Assembly (NCBI GenBank): GCA_020055645.1
Contig: CM034547.1
Span: forward strand, 43,282,909 to 43,346,908
DNA: 64,000 nt
Direction of reading: 5' to 3'
Source of the DNA: Tomocerus qinae
Taxonomy: Eukaryota; Arthropoda; Collembola; Entomobryomorpha; Tomoceridae
Within the stretch, counting starts at the first letter, position 1. Every line of letters starts with the position of its first letter. The translations under genes were made by a program, and so were the position numbers. Below are positions 36,701 through 51,458 of the stretch, one piece after another. The notes below the pieces were generated by a model. That model was not told where the DNA came from, made no database searches, and saw only the letters and a program-made list of their open reading frames with translations.

Positions 36701-39700
36701 TCCCTTCTCCCAGACTTTATTAACTCCGTTGATACTTGTTTCTTGGAAATTAACAAATTCAGTCATAGTTGATTCCCAAAATAATTGCTTATACTCCGTA
36801 GATGTAAACCTCCCTGCACTCCAAAAACGCTCGTTTGGTTTATACGCTAGAAATAGTATTAATCACAATATATTATCAAGTTATTTTTATTACCATATAC
36901 CTAATCAAAAAATTAAAATAAATAATCGTAAATATCGAGGTTATCTAACGTGATTCTCGCATTTCTTTCATGTTATTTAAGAATTGGCTATCTTCCTCAT
37001 TATCAATCGTAAGAAGTATTTGGCCTTGGGATTTACATTTGTTTACTGCATCGTCCCACGATTTCTAATTTTGAACATAAATGGTTATAAACAAAAACAT
37101 TCACAATATCATTCTTTGATTATACCCATTTATTTGAGCTCTGAGAATTCGCTTTTAAAATTGATTCAGGGGCTGCAGTTGTAGATACAAATTTTATTCT
37201 GTAAAACAAAAACATGTAGAATAAAACAGACGTTTTTTACAGCAAAATTATCAATAAATTCAATACTTACGGAGGTTTCATGCACACATAAAACTTTTTT
37301 TCGTTGCAATCAGATGCGGACCAAATCGGAGGAGCGCTTCCAGGAAATTGCATGTCAACACAGATCTGACGAAGGTAAAATATTACACATTCTTTAAAAA
37401 GTTTGTTTTTTCAAAACTATATAGTTTACTAACCTCTTTCTCCTGGCCACCATCATCCTTTGGCTCACCATTCTTCCATACTTTGTGGATTCCATTAGAA
37501 TCTGATTTCCGAAAATTCAGCAATGTTTCCCCAGTAGACATCCAAGTAAGAGTTGTGTAGTTTGTTGAGTCAAAGCGACCCGAGCTCCAAAATCTAGTTG
37601 TGTTGTCATACGCTGGAATTGCAAAAATTTTCATTATCTCTGAACATTTGTTAGCTATATGCATACCAAAAATAGAAATTTGATGACACTATACTCTATG
37701 TGATTTTCTAGGTAATCAAAAGAAAACTTTTTTGTGAATGTTCATGAAGGATTATTTTGTAGTGTTAAAAGAGAAAAAGAGGCAAGGACTAAATAAATAA
37801 TTTTATTGATTTGTTGTACGTGGCTGTCTTAACCGATCTAGCGAATTAAGAATTCTGTTGTCCTCTTCGTTTTCCACAGCTAACAGAAGTTTGCCCTTAA
37901 GTTTACAGTACTCTGTGGCCTCGTCGAAAGTTCTCTAGAAACAAAAAAAAACGGATAAAAATAAAATGAAAAATCAAGACCAGTAAATATGTTTTGGATT
38001 TGTGCAAATGCAAATGGAATTACCATTATCAAATCATTTGATGAAGATTTTCTGTAAAATAAAAAAAAACGATGTATCAAATATATAAAATCTTAAAACA
38101 TGTCTACGTTGTTTAAATATTTTAAATTGTTTACTTTATTATAATAAGTATTTTATACCTACTGCCTATATTGAAAAAGGCTTAATGAAAAAAATTCTTA
38201 TTTAATCATAATAATATAATATAATTATATTATAATTTATCAAAATGTTCTCAGACATTAGGCATTATTAACGTATTTCGGCTTTTGGAATACAAAAATT
38301 AGAACATTATCACTAATAAATATCTGTATTTACTACGAATTCTGTGTTTTCCTTACTTCTTTTTCATGCATATAAAAAATTTCTTTTCATCACAATTTGA
38401 AACAGACCTAAATAATTTACAACACAAATTATGTATTATACATCCACCAACATTCAACTTTAACTGTAAAATTATGGACTGATGACTATAAATAAAAAAT
38501 CATCGATTTAGTAATCAAACCAAACAGGAGGAGACTTTCCAGGAAACTTTATGTCTACACACAATGCATTTCCTTTGCCATCCACATCTTTAGGGTGCCC
38601 TTTCTCCCAAACTTTTTTTATTCCGTTAGCTTCATTTTCGTCATAGTGTGGAAATGCTCTATCAATAGATTTCCATTGCATCAAATCATAGTTTTTAGAA
38701 GTAAAGCGTCCAGAACTCCAAAATGACGTGTCTTTAGTAAATGCTGGATGGATACCACAAATGTTATTAGTTTTACATTTTACATTAATAAACCTGCGCT
38801 GTTATAAAATAAGTTTAATGCAAAAATAAGTTTTAATCACGGGGATTTTTAAGTTGTTCAAAATGATTTAAGTTGAAGCTATCATCCTCATCTTCTATAG
38901 TCATTAAAATTAGTCCTTGTCCTTTACAGTAGTTAAATGCATCCTCCCAAGATTTCTTAAAGTCCTTTTGGCATTTAAAACGTAAATTATTATATTATTC
39001 TTTAGTTGCCTCATAATATAGATTTCACATAGATTGAGTGGATTAATTCAGAATTAATTTAAGCAATTATAGCAGCAATTATATATACAAGTAAACTAAA
39101 TATAAATAAACCACATAAGGGGGCTGTTTACCTCCGTACCCTGGTCACCTTCAGTCGCCGATATACTTCTCCCTATATGTGGCATTACCATTTGTTTTCG
39201 TTTTTCTTTCTCGGGAATTTGAAATTTCAAAATATTTTGAGTCAAGGCGTCACTAATGGATTAAAGAACAATATTTTTATGATAGTGACATTATGTACCA
39301 AACTGATGCAATTAGCAACATAAAAGAAAGTCTTGAAATTAACAAACAGATTTAAAAGGTCTTCATTTACACATCGTTAGGTTTACGAGAAGAACATAAA
39401 AAGTATTTCGGGAGATGACAATTAGAGACAGACCTATATAGATTATGTATTAGACAATTAAATATTACATTGTCCATTAATATCATAATTTTTTCATCAT
39501 GCTATTGAAATTAAAACAAGAGACTTGCCACAAAGGGGGGGTAGAGCCTGGGAATACCATATCAAGGCCTAAGAATACAAATATCTTCAATATAAAACTA
39601 TATAGGGGACAGAGATATAACTACAATGCCTCAAAATATCGATTTTGTGGCTTACACAAATCGAAACCTTTTCCCTCGTCATCCCTTGGCCCTGTCTCCG

Positions 39701-41476
39701 GTGACCATAAACTGTGCATTTCTTTGGCAGGTATATCAATATCTTCCGAAGATGGATCTCTTCCCTCCCAAAACATTTCTTTGTAACTTGCGTTGCTAAA
39801 AAATTACATGCAATGAATAATGAATATTACAGAGATTTGTGTCATACAAGTAGGTTTTACAAAACAGCAAAATATTATTACAATATATACCTGAAATACC
39901 CAGAAGTCCAAAATGACAGTCCTACATAAGCTATATAGTACATTTAAAATAGGAAACAACATTTGTAAATACATTATAGATGAGTTATTTGGCAAATTCC
40001 GCATTTTTGGAACTGATTGGACATCCATAGACCACAAATATTAAAATTCTTACGATCATGCTGTAATATTTTCTCGGCATTCACATCCTTACAGTCTTTT
40101 ATTCTAGCAAGAGAGGCAAATCGCATATTTCGAGTGTTACAGAATCTGGCCGCACCAAGCCACGTTTTCTGGTGGGTACTTATGGCATAATTCGTTCCTG
40201 GCAATGGAACTAGGTCTTCCTTAACAACATATTTTTCTAACAAAGAACAAAGGCTCAAAATAAATATTATGATGCATTTAGTAAAACAATGTCGGATTAA
40301 ATATCATAAAACTACCATTAGCGGTTTTGAAGCAACTGTGACTTTTCTTGTACTGACAAATGAATTGATATTTTTCTTTGCAGTCAGATCTCTCATAGAC
40401 AACGACATTGGAGAATGTTGCATTTTCCTTTACTACTACACAGCTCTTAAAATTGAAACAAATGTAAATGAACATACAGGCACAACATCGCGACAGATTA
40501 TAAAAGTTACAACTATGTATGCTACAACTGGCAAAACTCTGACATTTGCCTAACCTGCGGATTAGTTTTGAAAAACTCAATTCACACAATAAATTATTTA
40601 ATATCAGACAGGTTCATGACCTTAGTTTAGTTATATAATATTATATAGCGGTACCCCTGCTTTCTTTCCAAGAGTAATTGGCGGTGAGTATGTGATAGAC
40701 GTTACCCCATCGCTGTAAACCCATTTTCCAAGAACTGTTTCCTTAACCCCTATCCAAAATTCTTCTCTTCTAGCTGTGAATTTAAAAAATTCACATAAAT
40801 GCATCAATTCCATGATTAATTATTATTGTTATTGTTAATTAAAGCTAAAAATTTTATAGATTTAAGGTATTTTTTACCAATAACAAATTCGGCTAACTGG
40901 TAAAATTCAAGTATATTTTCAGGTTCTGCTAGCTCGTAGACTTCAGATTCGCAATGCTTTTTCGCCTCGTCCCAAGTTTTCTTCTGTCGTTCAATAGGGT
41001 ACACATATTTGGCAGAATCAGAGGGAAACTGAAAAAAACTGGCTTTACAGTTAGCCTCAGGAGACTTGCATCGACATTCTGAATCATAGCACAAAAAAGG
41101 AAATAAGTTATAGATCCCATTTTAAGTGAATACGAGTTTTACATAAACATTTAAGTGAATTTTACATATAAACATTTAAGTGAATGCGAATTTTACATAT
41201 AAACATTTAAGTGAATACGAATTTTACATATATACATTTAAGTGAATACGAATTTTACATATATACATTTAAGTGAATACGAATTTTACATATATACATT
41301 TAAGTGAATACGAACTTTACATGAACATTTTAAGCACTAAATAAATAAAATACTAGTTGCCGTTGTAAATGTTTGGTGCTTTCTATCTGTTTGTTCTTAC
41401 GATCAGTTGCACATTCGACCAATGACAATTTCCATATAAGAAAAACGATAACGGATGGTAGACTTCGGAGAGACAT
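33722..41476 (-). CDS. Very large secreted protein with about eight C-type lectin-like domains
   Basis: The only signal peptide is at the 5' end, MSLRSLPSVIVFLIWKLSLV (41476). Exon 1 ends within GAT C and joins exon 2 (41081) in phase. I see eight successive CTLDs. 1, about 41081-40300: WDEAKKHC ... DCKEKYQFIC. 2, about 40250-39500: starts KTWLGAARFC and lacks a clear FxC end. 3, about 38960-38360: WEDAFNYC ... NCDEKKFFIC. 4, about 37940-37272. 5, about 37070-36569: DCTLEKAFIC. 6, about 36390-35753: DCNAEKHVLC. 7, about 35620-34577: NCSEEHAFIC. 8, about 34475-33722. Domains 3-5 are close relatives sharing a GI-KVW-GEPKD core; domain 7 has an EPS motif and domain 8 QPD plus WND, as in sugar-binding CTLDs. 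The stop follows RDICQSC. Architecture recalls the mannose-receptor family but without visible fibronectin II or membrane parts. Splitting into two or more genes cannot be excluded. Confidence 0.7.
35045..35182. repeat. 27-bp tandem repeat in lectin intron
   Basis: About five direct copies of ACAAAATATTACCCTTACTC + ATTAGTT. Copies are almost identical, so the array is recent. It lies in the intron between exons of the seventh lectin domain. Confidence 0.9.
41140..41330. repeat. ~31-bp tandem repeat in first lectin intron
   Basis: Six copies of a unit with ATTTAAGTGAATACGAATTT followed by TACATATATAC. It lies between the signal-peptide exon and the first CTLD exon of the large lectin gene. 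Copies differ by one to three bases. Confidence 0.9.
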
Positions 41477-42053
41477 TATTGTGATTGATGGGGAACGATA
41501 GGGGACAATAAAAATATTTACTTTGAAATTCAAACTTCGATACAATAATTCACATAACTTTGTGATATTCTTTCTAGTCTACTTTGCAGTTGGCATTCAT
41601 TCAGATTCAGAATATAACTTTAGTAATAATTAATACCAAGTCAGTTCAGTACTCAAGTTCCTATTATACCGTGTCAGTACTACCAACTATACCAACCCGG
41701 AAGCACTAAACTTATACTTATTACACATAATGTAAAAAAGAAATGTACAAATTTCTTCAAAATTCTGATGATTTAGAGTTACACATTCACATGCATGCAA
41801 GAGTTATACCAGAGAAATAAATTGGGAAATTGTTTATTTTTGATACAATTCGTGTTAAACGTACTAATAAGACAGGAATTTTTACGTCATCATAAGTGAA
41901 ATATAAAATATTATAAATGTTCATATAGGTGAATCTGCTTTCACATTGCATTTAACAGATATTTTTATAACCATATACATTAGTATGAAAGTTATGAAAA
42001 GTTTAAAATCACATTCAATTTAGGTTTCGCATCTGTAAACGTCCAAACTATAG

Positions 42054-44158
<2,105 letters not shown>

Positions 44159-44318
44159 ACTATAATGTACTTTGAAGTAGATATAATATTTTGTTTAATT
44201 CTAATTACAAAATGAAAATAATTGCGCTAAAATTGTAAGTTTTCTATCGGAAAGTTCGAATTGGAAAATTATTTCTCAAGCAGTCTCTACGTTTTGCTCG
44301 ATCGTCAGTTTTATTCTG

Positions 44319-47052
44319 ATTGTCTTCTCCCGAGAAAGAAGGGCCCTTGGATTTTGATGCCCGTGACAACTAAATATGAAAGGTCATTGGTGCTTACAAA
44401 AATTACGCAGACGAAATATTTCTAACTGCAAGCTCACAATGTTATTACTGATTTCGGTTAATTTTTGTATTACCTATTTTCAACTTTAGTTATATGGTTC
44501 AGACGGATTTAAAAGTTTCAAGTTACCAGGTTTTAAAACTAAAAATAGGTGGAATTAGACAGCATTTAGATCTAACTAAAAATGCTCCAAGGAAAAGCGA
44601 AAGAAACTTTGGAGCGCCTTACATATCGACGGCAGGCCACCTAAAAAAGCCAAAGATGACGGTCGAAATGCACAGTTAGGCGTTACGTAATTTCGCATAG
44701 TGGTCTGAAATTAAAATTTTCAAATATTTAGGAAGAGGGGTCCAAAAATTAAAATTTCGACGTTTTGCGCACATAATGGTCTAGAAATTACAACTTCGCC
44801 TTTTACTGTTCACACTGGCCTGAAAATTAAAATTTCGACTACGATTTCACTCGCCTTGACACCAGCATATTGGTTTGTGGCCCGACTTCCAAGAAATCGT
44901 GGAAAGCCAGAAAGTTTTCAAGTTACATCACTCGGTAAATTTCGAAGTTTTATGCATATCGTCTAAAAATTAAAATTTCGACTTTCTCTACTGTCGTAAC
45001 CATTAGTTCTGACAGTGATTCAAATTCTGACTACATTTTTGCCCCTCTCTGATTGGTCCAATTTTTTTGAAATTAGCCAATGAAATTGCAGATTTCATTT
45101 ACATAAATCTATATGATTTCCAAATTGCATTTAAGGGGTAGAATTTAATGAAGCAAATACCGTCAATAGCAAACATTGTGCACTCATGATAAATAAATGA
45201 ATATTGGGATGAATGCTAAATCCGAATCTCATTGCAACCTCATTCGCATGAACATTGTTGAGTTGTTGGAAATATTCGTGAATTAAAACTTTGGAATAAG
45301 TCTTATTTGTTATACATTGTCAGAAATGATTTGGAAGGTATAGCCTTCGTAAACAGAGAACCGAGATACGAAAGATAGTACGTTTTAAGGCATAAAATGT
45401 TTTATTTTGAATATTCCAAATAATTTCTGATAATGTATAATAAATATGACTTATTCCAATCCAAAGTTTTAGTTCACAAATACTTCCAACTACTCAACTA
45501 TGTTCATGCGAATGAGGTTGCAATGAGATTATAGGATTTAGTATTCATCCCAATATTCATTTCTTTATCCTGAAAGGATAATATTCGCTATTCACGGTAT
45601 TTGCTTCATTAAATTCTACCCCTTAAAATGCATTTTGGAAATCATATAGATTTATGTAAATGAAATCTGCAATTTCATTGGCTAATTTTAAAAAATTTGG
45701 ACCAATCAGATAGGGGCAAAAATGTAGTCAGAATTTGAATCACTGTCAGAACTAATGGTTACGACAGTATGCACACTGGCCTGAAAATTAATTTCGACTT
45801 TCTTCGCGAACATTGCTCTGAAAATTAAAATTTTGACTTTCTTCGCAAACATTGCTCTGAAAATTAAAATTTTGACTTTCTTCGCGAACACTGCTCTGAA
45901 AATTAATTTTGACTACAGGTCTGAAAATTTAAATTTCGAAGTTTTGTGCATATTGTGACCCAAAATTTAAATTTTCTAAATTTTGTGGACAAACAAATTT
46001 GTCAGACCACATTGTACACTAAACTTCAAGGAGATTTGAATGTTTCCATGGCTTCTCCTTCAGGGGTAAGGTGACGACGTGCTTCAGAACGCTGATTTTT
46101 CCCAACCATTTTCCCGAATAAAAATATTGGTTGGCGGAAAGCAGTTTTCTGTAGCACGTCGTCACCTTACCCTTGGGGCGAAGTCAAGGAAACATTCAAT
46201 CATTTTGTTAAACTTCACAAATTTAAATTTTGGGCCACAATATGCACAAAATTCGAAGTTTTAATTAACAGACCAGTGTGCTCAACGAAAGTCGAAATTT
46301 TAATTTATGGAACTTAGCAAGCAAAAAATTTTAATTTTTTTACCGCAATATGCACTAACATTCGAAATTTAAATTTTTGGAACCCAGTATGCATAAAACT
46401 TCGAAACTTTAGTTTTCAACTCACAATGTGCATAAAACTTCGCCAATTTAATTTTCAGACCAGTGTGCACAGAAAAGGTCGAAATGATAATTTTTAGACG
46501 ATATGAATAAAATTTCGAAAAATTAATTTCGAATGATGTACCTTGAAATCTTCCTGGCTTTCCAAGAAGAAAATTCCAAGAAATCGTTCAACAAGCCAAT
46601 ATGCTGGTGTCAAGGCCAAAACAAACCCAACTCAAAAACCCGGGTTTTTGGGTTTTACCTCACCAAAAGGAAAAACCCATGGGTTTTTCATGCCCTGATC
46701 GATTTCATCCTACCTCCGTAACGGCCTTTCTACCTTAACTTGCCACCGATTTGTAACCATTGATAATGATCAATCAGACATTTTGGTACTTGTTTTCTAA
46801 ATTGCCACTAATTTAGTTCATATAACTGTTTCATATGTATTAATAATTTCGTTGTTAAGTTCATATCATATACGACGAAAAGAAAGCTGCAGATTCATTT
46901 TGAAGTTTTAAACGGTACCAAACACTAGTTATTCAAGCGGTAGTCACAGATTATTGTAGCAAATATTTATGAACACTCCTTTATATCAGTTAATAAATTT
47001 TTTGGCACGATCATAGCAACCCAAAGGCCCTTCTTTCTCGGGAGAAGACGAT
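44319..47052. mobile_element. Giant palindromic (foldback) element, about 2.7 kb
   Basis: Outer ends are inverted copies: CTTCTCCCGAGAAAGAAGGG at 44324-44343 and its complement at about 47027-47046. Further in, GCCTTGACACCAGCATATTGG (about 44855) matches the complement near 46595-46615, and the pair 44995-45365 / 45390-45770 is nearly exact around a centre near 45375. Between these are many degenerate copies of TCTGAAAATTAAAATTTCGAC in both orientations. No ORF longer than 70 codons is convincing. A family A MITE (46033-46202) is nested in the right arm. Confidence 0.8.
46033..46202. mobile_element. Palindromic MITE family A, copy 2, nested in foldback element
   Basis: Shares GATTTGAATGTTTCC ends, the AAGGTGACGAC-GTGCT arm and the inverted GAAAA-TGGTT core with 3969-4184, but is shorter and lacks the tandem 18-bp duplication. 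It lies in the right arm of the large palindrome and has no matching copy in the left arm, so it inserted after the palindrome formed. Confidence 0.8.
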
Positions 47053-47370
47053 TGTTTTGCTTGAGTATCAATCAGTCCTTCAACAATCAAATCATCACAT
47101 GTATATTCAAAATATTTCAGCTTTGGTGAAATGTGTTACTATGTAACAACAGCAACAATAAAAACTAATACTAACTATTGCATAATATTGCATAAGAGCA
47201 AGCATACTATAGTACAGGAATATAATATAGGGAGTTGAAACAGTTAGTCTTAAATCCATGGCAATAAGAAAATTTTTCATAAAAACGAAAGGTCAGATTG
47301 GTATCAAGGCTAGTAGAAGTAAAATAGGTTTGGAATTCCCAGGCACTTCTGAATTTTTGTGTATGTAAAC

Positions 47371-47525
47371 CGATTTATGACGTCACACGGCGACTTTCCT
47401 ATACATTTGCATGGGGCATCACCATGGTGAAAGTGCATGTCAAAAAAATTTAAAAAAATTGTCAAAAATATTTTTCTGTCCCATGGAAATGAATAGGAAA
47501 TGTCGCCGTGTGACGTCACAAATCG
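47371..47525. mobile_element. Palindromic MITE family B, copy 1
   Basis: Inverted ends CGATTTATGACGTCACACGG and its complement ...CCGTGTGACGTCACAAATCG, continuing as GCGAC-TTTCCTAT. The interior has ATGGGGCATCACCATGG and poly-A/T runs. A second copy is at 48159-48310 in the opposite orientation. Confidence 0.8.
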
Positions 47526-49703
47526 AATGCATTACAAAAAAATCGAATGAAGCCTGGAATGCCGCAGGTTGGATTGGTATCAACATTTAAAAAAACCGAT
47601 CCATGTCAGCTAACCACTCAGAATTTCCAACTCCCCATTCCCCAAGGAGCTTGGACGGTTAATAAGCAGAGCCAAGTAGAGAATTGCCCGTAAGGGATTT
47701 TTAAGATCTATAAGGGACACTTTGTTCCTAATTTACTAATTTTGTGTGAATATCTGGTTGCTCTGCTGTTGGAAACGTATTAAATTATTAGAGGATAGCA
47801 AGTGGGACATCAATGTTTGTAGCAATTGATAAAGAAAGGGGTAGGGGACGTTTTCCAAAAAACATCCCTTATAAATCTTCAAATTCGCTTATGGTAAAAT
47901 TCCCCTACTCGACTCTCCTGATAAAGCGCTACTATACCATGACCATGACAACGTTCATGCTCTTTGCAACTCCCTATCATTTATTCTTGTACTTTATAAT
48001 GTTTTTTTTAAAGGACTGTCGCTATTTCTGACTATTTCTGGGCTGTTTCTAGGTTTTTTGAGATTAATTTAAGCAGGTACGGGATGGGAAGGTCGAGGTG
48101 GGTATGACCCATTCTTGGGCATTTTGGGCTTCATTCGATTTTTTTGTAATGTAGGGTATTTATGACATCACACGGCGGCATTTCCTATACATCCCCACCA
48201 TGGGACAGAAAAATATTTTGGAAAAAATTATTTTAATTTTTTGACAAGCAATTTTTCTATCGTGATGCCCCATGTAAATGTATAGAAAAGTCGCCGTGTG
48301 ACGTCACAAATGGAAAAAAACCGAGACTCCAAGTTTGTTTATTTTTGAAAATTGACTATCAAAACGCGTGTTAAATTTTCGTATATCAATAGCAACTAAG
48401 TTCCGAGGTATCTCACTTTTAAATGCGTCTGTATTGTGGTCCCATTCAACATCTACGTGCAGGACAAAAGGAGGGTAAAAGTACATTTGTAGCCCAAGTA
48501 ACCATAAGTTTATTTCAGAACAGACCCATATTTTCCAGAGATGCTTGCCAAATCAAGCCCGAATTAAAATTTTGACTCAATGTCCCCTGCCCACATTATT
48601 TTTAATTGAAATTGACGGTTCAATAATTTATAATCCATAAACTATTCTTACAAAATTGATCTTGAAATGCAAGGATATAAATGTATACATTTATGAGGAC
48701 TGTAAGACTATATTTTCTTGTACATATAAAACTAAAATTCAATGGCAAATTGGGTTTCGGATTTCAAACACTTTCATCAAAACTGCAATAATTAATTTAA
48801 TTCCACCAAATATAGTCATTGCAAAATAATTAAGCGATTAAAATAATTAATAATTTATTAAAAGGACTACATTTAAATATTTAAAATTCAGATGCACTGA
48901 AAAAAAAAATTTAATAAAGCTGCAACATGTCTCATTTTCACCAAAAGTAATAAAAATAACCATGAAATATAATTCATATTCGTAGTTTATTGCTTAAACT
49001 GTTTTATAAACATTCTGAATTTGAACTTTTGAGAATAATAAGTTATAAAGATACTAGATAAAGTTATGCACTTAATTTGACTTGACATTAATCCTATCAT
49101 TGCATAGCAAGATATGCCTTATTAAAAAGCTATTCCTATAAGAATAGTCTTAACTATTGATGATAATGCATGGATGTCCATTTCATTCAAATCGACTTGA
49201 ATAATATTTCTAGAATTAATCACCAATATGAATGTGCCTACCTTGGGCTCTTGGTACTCAAAAGTTCAACACACTATTGGATAATAATTGAAATTGTATT
49301 TAATTTTATACTAACTTTTACTAACTAAATTGTGATGCAGTCTTGTTAATTTGTCGATAATCGTTTCAAGAATAAAATTCGAAAAAAGCACTACAACTTT
49401 ATAATGTTGGGAAAAATGGCAATTTAAATTTTTCCGTGTCAAACACGTCATCGGGCTAGGTGAGTAGCTATGAAATGTCGTGTATAGACGTATTTGGGCT
49501 CGTAAGTCAGTAACTAGGACTACGTCTATAGACGTATTTGGTCCACACAGACCAGTACCAAGTTACGTGTTTGTCACGTATTTGGGCTCCAGATCTGGTT
49601 ACTGGAAAACGTTATTGACACGTCATTGGTAGCGAACAGGTTAACTTTACCAATTTAATCTGTTTTTTACACCCCTATGGAAACAGCCGAGCCTTGAGAT
49701 GAT
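47526..49703. other. Gene-free repeat-rich interval
   Basis: Apart from MITE family B copy 2 I see no gene. A CGTATTTGGGCTC motif recurs at about 49490 and 49588, marking another degraded repeat near 49430-49640. Confidence 0.5.
48159..48310. mobile_element. Palindromic MITE family B, copy 2
   Basis: Same TGACRTCACACGGCGRC arms as 47371-47525 and the same TTTTTCT-TCCCATGG interior but inverted relative to it. The left end has two substitutions in the terminal repeat. Both copies sit next to CATTCGATTTTTTTGTAATG or its complement, which suggests that the true element is slightly longer. Confidence 0.75.
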
Positions 49704-50315
49704 ATCCAAAACAGTGTACAAAATTTACCACTTTTTAGCCTTTTTTACCATCACAGTGGTAAAAATGCACTTAATGGTAAAAATGCATTTAATGGTAAAA
49801 ATGGTAAATTTTAGCGATTGATTAGACAGCTGAGTACAGATACAGTATAGCCTTCCGAAAATATAAGTTTTAAAACTTTATTTTCTATGAAAAACTTCCA
49901 ATTAGCCCCTTAATCAATTAAATTAATCATATTTATTAGATTGTACACCAAAAGTTAAAAAAATGAAGAAAGAAAGATTTTATTTGGTAATGCCCATTTA
50001 AAATTGATGCTAATTTAATTTTTAATTAATTTCTAAATCAGCAAGGGTTATTAGGCACCCCACCCATTGGTTGAACTTTGATTGATGAACACGTATCAAT
50101 TTGTGACAACAATGATCATCTGCTAAGCTATTTCATACTTTGGCACCGAATTTTGTTCAAAATTCAAACATTTTTAAATGAAACTATTTTTTACCATTTT
50201 TACCATTTATACCACTTACCACTACTTTTTAGGTAGTGGTATTTAACGTTAAATACCATTAAAAACCACTTACCACTGGTAAGTGGTAAATGGTATTTTG
50301 TACACTGATCCAAAA
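49704..50315. mobile_element. hAT-like MITE, copy 2, with perfect 8-bp TSD
   Basis: Element 49712-50307 begins CAGTGTACAAAATTTACCAC and ends GGTATTTTGTACACTG. ATCCAAAA is present directly before (49704-49711) and after (50308-50315), an 8-bp duplication as in hAT elements. The interior shares the GGTAAAAATG repeats and the ACCATTTTTACCATTTAT block with copy 1 at 880-1429. No ORF. Confidence 0.85.
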
Positions 50316-51458
50316 TGACTTTCTCACAGGGCAGGACGTTGTGACAGCCTCACATACATTGTTTTCACTTTAACATAGGCCTTACGGGGGACAGTTCTGA
50401 CTTCGACAAAAGTCAATAATTTTACTGTTTACATGATAATGGATGATGGCTTGCCTTGTACGTAGATGTTGAAATGGGACCACAATAATAAATAAGCATT
50501 TTTTGTTGCTTGGAAAATGACGCACCTTACACACAGTACTTTTTAATGGGATTTCTTTATTGGAGATCAATTTTTCTAAATGAGAATTTCCCATCTAAAA
50601 TGTACTGCAGACTACATGTTACCTTGCCAGGGGGTTGGATATGACCACCAATTTATTGGGAACGCCAGAATTTTGTATATTGAAATGGGTGTATAGAACT
50701 AAGAATTTTTTTTTGCTTATTGTTACTCACATACCTTGTTTACCTCACAAACTTCCGTGCAAACAGATCTAATTTTGGTAAACAGCCCTGCACAGTGAAG
50801 TTTCGTTATGGCTATAATAGGCACGCCCATTTAAGACCAAAAAACTTTTAATTCATATTTTTAGATTTTAAGAGCACTTTCCCATATATTTTTGCCTTAT
50901 GCATGCCTTTTCCTATATGGAGGTGTTTAGGTCCTTATTGCCTCAAGAACTTAGAAAACGGCTCACATCATTAAACCAGAATTTTCACTTTTCTAGCCTT
51001 CAAGGTCTGGGTGCAAAATGATTCCAGCCATTATGAATTAATTATTGGTTTACATTTGGGAGTTTGTCGAATTAGTAAGGGTGCCAATGCCAACTTCCGT
51101 AAATGAGTATAATGGTGTCAGTGAAAAGAGTTTTGCGCGCGAGGATATTATTCACTTTGCCTTCATTTTACAAAAATTCACTTGCCACCTCACAAGGTTT
51201 CAAAGACAAATTAAAATTATTTATTGCCATTACTGCGGTTAAAACACTAATTGCACAAAATAATCCTTACGTCGTAATAATCCCTTTATAACCTTATAAG
51301 TTTGAAAGTACTAATTAATCAATATAAAGTTATAATCATGGAAGTATATGTTAATAGTAAGACATTATGTACGTATCTTAGAAAGTAGCATTCTCAAACA
51401 ACAAAAAACCAAATTAATTGGATCTGTATATACAATCTACAGATTAGATAAGCCAAGA
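50316..51458. other. Non-coding, no gene seen
   Basis: No supported exon. The 19-bp string GGTCTGGGTGCAAAATGAT at about 51004-51022 recurs at about 53154-53172, a shared fragment of an unidentified repeat. Confidence 0.5.
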
